Source of the DNA: Clostridiales bacterium UBA929
Lineage (GTDB): Bacteria; Bacillota; Clostridia; Oscillospirales; UBA929
Direction of reading: 5' to 3'
DNA length: 27,633 nt
NCBI GenBank assembly: GCA_002293625.1
Contig: DBDP01000049.1
Span: forward strand, 910 to 28,542
Below, in pieces: positions 8,060 through 12,995 of this stretch; position 1 is the stretch's first letter, and each line of letters starts with the position of its first letter. Made by a program: the position numbers and the translations under genes. Below the pieces are notes generated by a model that did not search any database, was not told the DNA's origin, and worked only from the letters and a program-made list of their open reading frames with translations.

Positions 8060-8752
8060 TTACATCAATTTCGCCGTACTCACCTTGATGCCGGGGCCCA
8101 TCGTGCTGCTGATGACACAGGAGCGAATATATTGCCCTTTCGCGGCGGACGGTTTGCTCTTGATGATGGCGCGGAGCAGGGTGTCAAAGTTCTCCACCAG
8201 TTTCTCCTCGCCAAAGCTTTTCTTGCCCAGCGGGCAGTGGATAATGTTTGTTTTATCGAGGCGGTACTCAACCTTACCGGCTTTAATTTCTGCGATAGCG
8301 CGCGCCACATCGTTGGTGACTGTTCCCGCCTTCGGGTTCGGCATCAAGCCTTTGGGACCAAGAACCTTACCCAAGCGCCCGACTACACCCATCATGTCGG
8401 GGGTCGCAACGACCACGTCATAGTCAAAGAAGTTCTCGCTTTGGATGCGGGTCACCATTTCTTCCGCGCCCACAAACTCCGCGCCCGCTTCTTCGGCTGC
8501 TTTGGCGTTGTCGCCTTTGGCGAACACCAAAACACGCATGGTTTTACCCGTTCCGTGCGGGAGGACGACGTTGCCGCGCACCTGCTGGTCGGCATGACGG
8601 GAGTCTACACCCAGTTTAACGTGTACTTCAACCGTCTCGTCAAACTTGGCTTTCGCCGTCTGGATTACGAGGGCAAACGCCTCGTTCATTTCATACTGCT
8701 TCTGACGGTCAATCAGCTTCTGCGAATCCACATACTTTTTACCACGAAACAT
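8060..8752 (-). CDS. rplA: 50S ribosomal protein L1
   Basis: At 230 residues this has normal length for L1, which binds 23S rRNA at the mobile L1 stalk next to the E site and represses its own operon by binding the mRNA leader. The conserved core is clear, with LPHGTGKTMRVLVFAKG, the ATPDMMGVVGRLGKVLGPKGLMPNPK segment cut by the family signature, and the C-terminal GPGIKV strand. It begins 14 bases after the rplK stop. Odd point: rplJ and rplL, which usually follow rplA in Firmicutes, are absent here. A 90-base tail without a recognisable gene is followed by the terminator at 7948. Confidence 0.97.
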   Translation of the reverse strand: MFRGKKYVDSQKLIDRQKQYEMNEAFALVIQTAKAKFDETVEVHVKLGVDSRHADQQVRGNVVLPHGTGKTMRVLVFAKGDNAKAAEEAGAEFVGAEEMVTRIQSENFFDYDVVVATPDMMGVVGRLGKVLGPKGLMPNPKAGTVTNDVARAIAEIKAGKVEYRLDKTNIIHCPLGKKSFGEEKLVENFDTLLRAIIKSKPSAAKGQYIRSCVISSTMGPGIKVSTAKLM

Positions 8753-8766
8753 ATTCCGATACCCCC

Positions 8767-9192
8767 CTACTCTTCGACGGTAACGCCCATGCTGCGGGCG
8801 GTACCGGCTACCATACTCATAGCCGTTTCCAGAGAAGCGGCGTTGAGGTCGGGCATCTTCATTTCCGCGATCTTGCGGAGGTCATCCTTGCTGATCTTCG
8901 AGACCTTTGCCGAGTTCGGCGTCGCCGAACCGCTTTCGATCTTGCAGGCTTTCTTAATCAGCACCGCTGCGGGAGGCGTCTTGGTGATAAAGGAAAAACT
9001 GCGATCCGCGTAGACGGTGATGACGACAGGGATAATCAGACCCGCATCATTCTTGGTGCGCTCGTTAAACTCTTTTGTAAACGCCATGATGTTTACGCCG
9101 TGCTGACCGAGCGCGGGACCGACCGGCGGCGCGGGTGTGGCCTTCCCGGCCGGGATTTGCAGCTTAATTAAGCCGACGACTTTCTGCGCCAT
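8767..9192 (-). CDS. rplK: 50S ribosomal protein L11
   Basis: The protein is 141 residues long, the family's standard length, and starts MAQKVVGLIKLQIPAGKATP. L11 forms part of the GTPase-associated centre and is needed for RelA-dependent sensing of uncharged tRNA. Residues 1 to about 70 are the N-terminal domain with the Pro-rich helix (PAPPVGPALGQHGVNI). The rest is the rRNA-binding domain. The frame stays open upstream to 9267, but the ATG at 9192 is chosen because a perfect AGGAGG lies 7 bases before it and the known protein start is MAxKV. The region upstream carries a leader hairpin and a dispersed-type repeat. Confidence 0.97.
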   Translation of the reverse strand: MAQKVVGLIKLQIPAGKATPAPPVGPALGQHGVNIMAFTKEFNERTKNDAGLIIPVVITVYADRSFSFITKTPPAAVLIKKACKIESGSATPNSAKVSKISKDDLRKIAEMKMPDLNAASLETAMSMVAGTARSMGVTVEE

Positions 9193-9214
9193 GGGGATTC
9201 CTCCTAAATATAAA

Positions 9215-9250
9215 GTGGTGATGACGGAACGCTTCGCACATTCCTCCCAC
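9215..9250 (-). promoter_or_regulatory. Leader hairpin upstream of rplK, probable L1 autoregulatory site
   Basis: In the mRNA, GUGG pairs with CCAC, and inside it GGAAUG pairs with CGUUCC around a 7-base loop. The asymmetric internal loop has GA on one side and GUCAUCA on the other. L11-L1 operons are known to be repressed by L1 binding a leader structure that mimics its rRNA site (two short helices with an asymmetric loop). The position, about 22 bases before the start codon, fits that role. Assignment is by position and shape, not by alignment. Confidence 0.5.
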
Positions 9251-9251
9251 G

Positions 9252-9371
9252 AGGGGACAACGGACAATTAACAATTGATAATGGACAATTGGCAATTTTG
9301 ACGAGGTTACATTTGCCCTCTTCGATACGAAGGGGGTGGCGGCAACGCCGCCGGGGGATGTTTCCGACACC
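9252..9371. repeat. Dispersed-type intergenic repeat between nusG and rplK
   Basis: About 120 bp that do not belong to either gene. One part is made of ACAATTGACAATGG-like units (9263 to 9298). The other contains a hairpin, GGCGGC-AAC-GCCGCC, flanked by CCCTCTTCGATACGAAGGGGG, itself a small inverted repeat. A related ACAATTGACAATGG tract occurs at 11863 to 11898. The pattern looks like the small non-coding repeats scattered in Oscillospiraceae-type genomes. With only this window, copy number cannot be shown. Confidence 0.5.
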
Positions 9372-9382
9372 GAATAAAGACT

Positions 9383-9910
9383 CTACACAACCAGCGGCTC
9401 GACTTGCTCAAGCTCCAGCTCGACCGGGGTTTCGCGACCGAACAGGCTTATAACAACGCGGACGCGGTTTTTCTCCAGCTCAATCTCCTCGACGACACCG
9501 ATAAATGTAGTGAGCGGTCCGTCGATAATCTTGACGCTGTCGCCCGCGGCATAAGGAACGATGATCTCCCGTTTCTCAACGCCAAGCGCCGCGACTTCCG
9601 CCTCCGTGAGCGGAATGGGACGACCTCCTGGACCCACAAAGCCCGTTACGCCGCGCGTATTGCGCACCGCGTGCCAGCTTTCGTCGGTCATAATCATCTT
9701 AACAAGCACGTAGCCGGGAAAAATCTTGCGCTCGACCACCTTTTTCTTGTTGTCGGCGGTCAGCTCGGTCACTTCCTCGGTCGGCACGCTGACTTCAAAG
9801 ATCATATCTTGCAATTTTCGGTTTTCCACCGTCTTTTGAATGGTCGCCGCCACTTTCTTCTCATAGCCCGAATAGGTATGAGCGACAAACCATTTGGCGT
9901 TTTCTGACAT
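9383..9910 (-). CDS. nusG: Transcription termination/antitermination factor NusG
   Basis: The protein has 175 residues, normal for NusG. Residues 5 to about 115 are the NGN domain (KWFVAHTYSGYEKKV at the start, IFPGYVLVKM and WHAVRNTRGVTGFVG), which binds RNA polymerase. Residues about 120 to 175 are the KOW domain (GDSVKIIDGPL...GVVEEI), which contacts Rho or ribosomal protein S10. NusG affects elongation and pausing and couples transcription to translation. It follows secE by 10 bases, and AGAGGAT lies before the ATG. The order secE-nusG-rplK-rplA is the standard bacterial one. Confidence 0.97.
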   Translation of the reverse strand: MSENAKWFVAHTYSGYEKKVAATIQKTVENRKLQDMIFEVSVPTEEVTELTADNKKKVVERKIFPGYVLVKMIMTDESWHAVRNTRGVTGFVGPGGRPIPLTEAEVAALGVEKREIIVPYAAGDSVKIIDGPLTTFIGVVEEIELEKNRVRVVISLFGRETPVELELEQVEPLVV

Positions 9911-9920
9911 TCTTTATCCT

Positions 9921-10148
9921 CTAAAACACAAACGGCAGGAAGCGATGGATGAACTCAATAAATATCCTATCCAAGCCCGCGATAGCAACACCGACAATCA
10001 CCAACGCGACCAAGACAATCGCGGTGTTGTTGATGAGCTGCTTGCGGGTTGGCCACACGACCTTTTTCAATTCGCTCTTTGTTTCGCGGAACCATTGCGC
10101 GATACGCGCACCCATCCGCGCAAAGAAGCCCGGTCTTCTTTCGTTCAT
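9921..10148 (-). CDS. secE: Preprotein translocase subunit SecE
   Basis: This small single-pass membrane protein (75 residues) clamps the SecY channel. The family signature is present: a basic amphipathic helix (FFARMGARIAQWFRETKSELKKVVWPTRKQL) with the invariant KKVxWP, then one membrane helix at about residues 41 to 62. The ATG at 10148 is preferred to the GTG just before it because AGGAG then sits 8 bases away. The ATG shares its A with the rpmG stop codon (TGATG), so translation is likely coupled. Confidence 0.95.
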   Translation of the reverse strand: MNERRPGFFARMGARIAQWFRETKSELKKVVWPTRKQLINNTAIVLVALVIVGVAIAGLDRIFIEFIHRFLPFVF

Positions 10149-10297
10149 CACTTCGTCTCCTTATGGAGGGTATGTTTGCGGCAGAAACGGCAATACTTGT
10201 TCATTTCAAGACGGTCGGGATCATTCTTCTTGTTTTTGATCGTGTCGTAGTTTCTCTGCTTGCACTCGCTGCAGGACAGTGTGATTCGAACGCGCAT
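10148..10297 (-). CDS. rpmG: 50S ribosomal protein L33
   Basis: This is a 49-residue protein beginning MRVRITLSCSECKQRNY and ending HTLHKETK, the standard L33 length and sequence pattern. All four zinc ligands are present (Cys9, Cys12, Cys36, Cys39), so this is the zinc-binding form and not the zinc-free paralogue induced under zinc starvation. GAGGTG lies 9 bases before the ATG. It is the first gene of the rpmG-secE-nusG-rplK-rplA operon, just downstream of a near-perfect promoter, and its stop overlaps the secE start by one base. Confidence 0.96.
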   Translation of the reverse strand: MRVRITLSCSECKQRNYDTIKNKKNDPDRLEMNKYCRFCRKHTLHKETK

Positions 10298-10337
10298 GGC
10301 TATTGCACCTCACAATTTCTTCGCACAAAAAAATAAG

Positions 10338-10356
10338 CCCCTTGATCGGCAAGGGG
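10338..10356 (-). terminator. Terminator of the yabR transcript
   Basis: CCCCTTG and CAAGGGG form a 7-bp stem around a 5-base loop, followed on the minus strand by CTTATTTTTTTG. It ends the divIC/yabR transcript. The rpmG promoter lies between the yabR stop and this hairpin, and its predicted start point (about 10351) falls inside the upstream arm, so rpmG transcripts would lack part of the stem and escape termination. Confidence 0.85.
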
Positions 10357-10357
10357 T

Positions 10358-10386
10358 ATTGTAACACAGGTCTATATAAATGTCAA
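10358..10386 (-). promoter_or_regulatory. Strong promoter of the rpmG-rplA operon
   Basis: A consensus TTGACA (10386 to 10381), exactly 17 bases and TACAAT (10363 to 10358) are visible on the minus strand. This is the best promoter in the window, as expected for ribosomal genes. It begins three bases after the yabR stop codon. Confidence 0.88.
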
Positions 10387-10389
10387 GCA

Positions 10390-10770
10390 TTATTTTCTGC
10401 GCCGCACGCCGTGTTTGTCGGAGTGGTGGCGAAGGTCGGATATTTTACTCTCTGAATCGGACATAAAAGCCTTTAATTTATCTTCAAAGGTCGGCGGACC
10501 GACGGGTGATCGTCGAGATCCATAGCTCTCCCTCGGCGGTGGCGGCGTCGCTTTTTTAATAGAAAGATTGATGCGCCCTTCGGGACTGACGCCAACGAGC
10601 TTGACCTTGACCTCCTGACCTTCGGTTAAGTGGTCGCGAATCTCGCTGACATATGTGTGGGCGATTTCGGAGATGTGCACCATGCCGGAGCGGCCATCCT
10701 CCAGCGCGACAAACGCGCCGAATTTTGTGATGCCCGTGACCTTTCCGTTGAAGATAGCGTCGTTATCCAT
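10390..10770 (-). CDS. yabR: S1 RNA-binding domain protein, YabR family
   Basis: Residues 3 to about 75 of this 126-residue protein are an S1 domain (GKVTGITKFGAFVALEDG, GMVHISEIAH, EGQEVKVKLVGV, GRINLSIKKA), the fold that binds single-stranded RNA. The C-terminal 50 residues are basic and Pro/Ser-rich with no recognised fold. YabR-type proteins lie after divIC in Bacillus and Clostridia, as here, 43 bases from the divIC stop. They are thought to associate with ribosomes or RNA, but their exact role is not settled. The best ribosome binding site (AGGGGGA) is about 13 bases before the ATG, rather far. Confidence 0.88.
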   Translation of the reverse strand: MDNDAIFNGKVTGITKFGAFVALEDGRSGMVHISEIAHTYVSEIRDHLTEGQEVKVKLVGVSPEGRINLSIKKATPPPPRESYGSRRSPVGPPTFEDKLKAFMSDSESKISDLRHHSDKHGVRRRK

Positions 10771-10813
10771 AATGTTCCGATTTTCCCCCTGTTTAGCGTA
10801 TCTTTAGTTACGA

Positions 10814-11083
10814 CTATGGATTGCGGTTGACGATGATGATTTCTCCCGGCTCGACAAGACCGTAACGTTCGCGGGCAAGATTTGCTTTGATATCCTCAAG
10901 ATCGTCAGATTCGGTATCCTCCCGCACCATTTCGTTCCGAAGCATCTGCGCCTCCAACACTTCCGCGAGCGCTGCGTTTTCGGCCTTTCTTCTGTTGATT
11001 TGCCCTTGCAGCGACACGAGAGTGACCGCCGACCATACCGCGAATATGAGGATTACCAGTTTCCTCAGCCATCGACGTTTCAT
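10814..11083 (-). CDS. divIC: Septum formation initiator, DivIC/FtsB family
   Basis: The 89-residue protein has the family layout. A short basic cytoplasmic end (MKRRWLRK) leads into one membrane helix (about 9 to 27), an extracytoplasmic coiled coil (about 28 to 60) and a C-terminal segment with the typical ERYGLVEPGEIII. DivIC works with FtsL and DivIB in the division complex that activates septal peptidoglycan synthesis. The ATG at 11083 is chosen over a TTG at 11092 because AAGGGGAG would sit directly against the TTG but is 10 bases from the ATG. Its first 179 bases overlap the yabQ reading frame, which is unusual. Confidence 0.9.
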   Translation of the reverse strand: MKRRWLRKLVILIFAVWSAVTLVSLQGQINRRKAENAALAEVLEAQMLRNEMVREDTESDDLEDIKANLARERYGLVEPGEIIIVNRNP

Positions 11084-11546
11084 AAGTGTCAAGCTCCCCT
11101 TGCTCCAATTTGCGCCTTGCGCGTTCCTCCCTTAGTATATGCCATTTCCGCACAAAAGGAAAGAGTTTTGTTAAAATTTTATGAATTATTTTTCCCACGG
11201 CGGCAAACGGTCGGAAAAGCAAGCGAAACAACTCCGCCGCGCCGTCAATCAAAGAGAACCCCGCCGCCCGGATATACACAGATAACAGCAGGAAATAAAC
11301 GACAATCCCCAGCGCCATCGCGAGCAGCGAAAACAGTCTTAACTCGCCGCCACCGAAGGTCATAGCAAACCAAAACGCCATTGCCGCACAGACGACCCAA
11401 AACAGAATGTCTAAAAGCGCCGTCAGCCATCGCATCGGCAAACGTCCGCGGATAATCTTCATGCAATCGTAAACGAATCCCATCCCCGCGCCGAGCAGCA
11501 GCGCGGCGGCGACTTCAAACAGCTGCCCGTAAAGTGATGTTTCCAT
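10905..11546 (-). CDS. yabQ: Spore protein YabQ, with a C-terminal tail overlapping divIC
   Basis: The first 155 or so residues of this 213-residue frame match YabQ: the start (SLYGQLFEVAAALLLGAGMG, FVYDCMKIIR) and several membrane helices (about 7 to 27, 42 to 62, 70 to 92), then a basic helix (KWHILREERARRKLEQ). YabQ is a membrane protein required for spore cortex formation in B. subtilis and is made under sigma-E. The last 58 residues (rich in Arg, Gly and Ala) are read from the same DNA as divIC in another frame and look like shadow coding. A TGA lies in the third frame at 11089 to 11091, just before divIC, so a one-base shift would give a normal end. The start lies 2 bases after the yabP stop with no clear binding site. 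Confidence 0.85.
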   Translation of the reverse strand: METSLYGQLFEVAAALLLGAGMGFVYDCMKIIRGRLPMRWLTALLDILFWVVCAAMAFWFAMTFGGGELRLFSLLAMALGIVVYFLLLSVYIRAAGFSLIDGAAELFRLLFRPFAAVGKIIHKILTKLFPFVRKWHILREERARRKLEQGELDTYETSMAEETGNPHIRGMVGGHSRVAARANQQKKGRKRSARGSVGGADASERNGAGGYRI

Positions 11547-11548
11547 AT

Positions 11549-11812
11549 TCAGCGAAATAGGCGGGAGAAAAAGCCGCCTTGCGTCTGCGCGTCTTCGTAT
11601 GTAATACAGTCAACCTTACCCTCTACCGTCAACTCGCCACCCTCGATGCTGAGTTTATCCACTTTCAAACCCGTACCCCGGACTATAAGCGTTCCGTGCG
11701 AGGTCATACAAACAACGCTGTTTTCATCAAAACTGCCAACGTCGGAAACCCCCGAAACAGACAAGCGGTTCCGAGCGTTCAAAATCAAATGGTGCGGTTT
11801 TCTATCATCCAT
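11549..11812 (-). CDS. yabP: Sporulation protein YabP
   Basis: This 87-residue protein has the YabP/YqfC pattern: HHLILNARNRLSVSGVSDVGSFDENSVVC, a repetitive beta region with GTLIVRGTGLKVDKLSIEGGELTVEG, and a C-terminal GGFFSRLF amphipathic end. YabP is needed for spore formation at the stage controlled by sigma-E in the mother cell and pairs with YabQ, its immediate neighbour here. An AGGGGGAG binding site lies upstream, and a sigma-E-like promoter is visible at 11835 to 11865. Confidence 0.92.
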   Translation of the reverse strand: MDDRKPHHLILNARNRLSVSGVSDVGSFDENSVVCMTSHGTLIVRGTGLKVDKLSIEGGELTVEGKVDCITYEDAQTQGGFFSRLFR

Positions 11813-11834
11813 ATGCCGTCTCCCCCTTTAATCT

Positions 11835-11865
11835 ATAGGTATGCGTAAAGGGGGACAAACATTAC
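11835..11865 (-). promoter_or_regulatory. Possible sigma-E-type promoter of yabP-yabQ
   Basis: On the minus strand GTAATGTT (11865 to 11858), 14 bases and CATACCTAT (11843 to 11835) resemble the B. subtilis sigma-E pattern (about GTCATATT, 13 to 15 bases, CATACAAT). yabP and yabQ are sigma-E genes in B. subtilis. The start point would lie just before the ribosome binding site, giving a leader of only about 17 bases. The matches are partial, so this stays tentative. Confidence 0.35.
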
Positions 11866-11898
11866 AATTGACAATGAACAATGGACAATTGACAATTA
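11863..11898. repeat. Short ACAATTGACAATGG-type repeat between rqcP and yabP
   Basis: The tract consists of TTACAATTGACAATGAACAA followed by TGGACAATTGACAATTAA, with a period of about 7 bases. It resembles the tract at 9263 to 9298. It reaches the rqcP stop codon TAA and touches the -35 side of the proposed yabP promoter. Confidence 0.5.
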
Positions 11899-12138
11899 AT
11901 TCAGCTCTTTATAAAGTCCCGTAGCGCTTTCTTTCGTCGCGTTCTCGGCGACGGTTAACACTTCAATGCGGGTCAAGCGCGCGCCGAAACGTATCTCGAT
12001 GACGTCGCCGAGCTTCACTTCATAGGCTGCTTTGGCGGGTTTGCCGTTGACCGAAACGCGCTCATTGTCGCAGGCTTCGTTGGCTACCGTGCGGCGCTTG
12101 ATTAAGCGGGAAACCTTGAGGTACTTATCCAGACGCAT
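11896..12138 (-). CDS. rqcP: S4-domain ribosome-associated protein RqcP (YabO)
   Basis: The 80-residue protein is almost entirely one S4 RNA-binding domain, starting MRLDKYLKVSRLIKRRTVAN with the basic RLIKRR helix and VNGKPAKAAYEVKLGDVIEI. In B. subtilis RqcP works with RqcH in the ribosome quality control pathway that adds alanine tails to stalled nascent chains on the 50S subunit. AAAGGAG lies 6 bases before the ATG. It sits between hup and yabP, as in Bacillus, but is separated from hup by a terminator-like hairpin, so expression may rely on read-through or an unseen promoter. Confidence 0.94.
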   Translation of the reverse strand: MRLDKYLKVSRLIKRRTVANEACDNERVSVNGKPAKAAYEVKLGDVIEIRFGARLTRIEVLTVAENATKESATGLYKELN

Positions 12139-12173
12139 GGTGTTCTCCTTTGGACGGCATGTTGAAAATAGTA

Positions 12174-12204
12174 CGTCCCCGCGCCCGTTGCGGACGCAGG
12201 GACG
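12174..12204 (-). terminator. Terminator downstream of hup
   Basis: On the minus strand CGTCCC, GCGTCCG, a CAA loop, CGGGCGC and GGGACG form a long hairpin of about 13 pairs with two single-base bulges. It is followed by TACTATTTTC, which is T-rich. It lies 14 bases beyond the hup stop codon and would end or attenuate transcription before rqcP. Confidence 0.75.
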
Positions 12205-12217
12205 CTTTCTGTTCTAC

Positions 12218-12493
12218 TTACTTATTCACGGATTCTTTCAACGCTTTGCCGGGTTTGAATACGGGGCTCTTGGACGCGGGGATGGAGATTTGCTCCCGTG
12301 TCTTCGGATTACGTCCGACGCGCGCTTCTCTGTGCTTGACTTCAAATGAGCCGAAACCGACAAGCTGAACCTTGTCGCCTGTAGACAGGGCATTTTCGAT
12401 GACATCGAATACAGCAGAGATGGTTGCGTCGGTGTCTTTCTTTGTGAGTCCGGTCTTGTCCGATACTGCGTTGGTGAGTTCCGCCTTGTTCAT
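12218..12493 (-). CDS. hup: DNA-binding protein HU
   Basis: The 91-residue protein is a typical HU subunit: MNKAELTNAVSDKTGLTKKD at the start, the VQLVGFGSFEVKHREARVGRNP core and the DNA-gripping arm (RNPKTREQISIPASKSPVFKPGK). It forms dimers that bend DNA and compact the nucleoid. GAGGAGG lies 7 bases before the ATG. It is placed 44 bases after mazG and has a clear terminator after it. Confidence 0.97.
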   Translation of the reverse strand: MNKAELTNAVSDKTGLTKKDTDATISAVFDVIENALSTGDKVQLVGFGSFEVKHREARVGRNPKTREQISIPASKSPVFKPGKALKESVNK

Positions 12494-12537
12494 TGTTTTT
12501 CCTCCTCAAATTCTCTTGTATGCTATAGGCTTGCGTC

Positions 12538-12963
12538 TTACGGCGCGTTGCCTGAGTAGCCTTTCTCTTGTTTTTTTGCTTCCTTCCAAAACGTCAAAGC
12601 CTCTTCAATGCTACCCGCTTTTTGTCCTCCGAATACATGCGGATGCCGCCGGAGTAATTTTTCGGCGAGACCGTCAAGCACATCATTAATACTAAACCGA
12701 CCCGCTTCTTCGGCGATACGGGCGTGGAAGATCACCTGCAGCAGCACGTCGCCCAGTTCTTCGCGCATCATGGCGTCGCTGTCCGCGTCAATGGCTTCCA
12801 AAAGCTCTCCGCATTCCTCTTCCAAGTTGCCGCGGATAGACAGATGGGTCTGTTCCCGATCCCAAGGGCATCCTTCGGGAGAACGCAATTTTGCCATCAG
12901 CCAAAGAAGCCTGTCCCATCGTGAAAGGTCAGCATAAGCAGAATCTAACACACTTTTCTCCAT
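12538..12963 (-). CDS. mazG: MazG-family nucleotide pyrophosphohydrolase
   Basis: This is a single MazG domain (141 residues) with the signature LRSPEGCPWDREQTHLSIR, the metal-binding EEECGELLEAI and EELGDVLLQVIFHARIAEE helices, and the RRHPHVFG end. MazG enzymes hydrolyse NTPs to NMP and pyrophosphate, cleansing the pool and affecting ppGpp responses. In B. subtilis the equivalent YabN is a fusion with a methylase-like N-terminal domain. Here that domain is absent. No good ribosome binding site precedes the ATG at 12963, so translation may be coupled to the upstream flippase gene, 32 bases away. Confidence 0.93.
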   Translation of the reverse strand: MEKSVLDSAYADLSRWDRLLWLMAKLRSPEGCPWDREQTHLSIRGNLEEECGELLEAIDADSDAMMREELGDVLLQVIFHARIAEEAGRFSINDVLDGLAEKLLRRHPHVFGGQKAGSIEEALTFWKEAKKQEKGYSGNAP

Positions 12964-12995
12964 TTCACAAGTCTTTTTTTGAAATATTCTAAAAT

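Noticed and set aside
8132..9013. Open frame of 293 codons on the plus strand opposite rplA and rplK
   Set aside because: It is antisense to two certain ribosomal genes, is composed of their complementary codons, has no promoter or ribosome site, and has no recognisable domain.
9193..9267. 25-residue N-terminal extension of L11
   Set aside because: It would read through the leader hairpin; the perfect AGGAGG and the family start both point to 9192.
9263..9298. Possible CRISPR-like spacing in the ACAATTG tract
   Set aside because: Units are only about 7 to 14 bases, imperfect and without unique spacers; no cas genes nearby.
12156..12169. 14-base match GGCATGTTGAAAAT to 26604 to 26617
   Set aside because: One or a few exact 14-base matches are expected by chance in a window of this size, and the flanks do not match.
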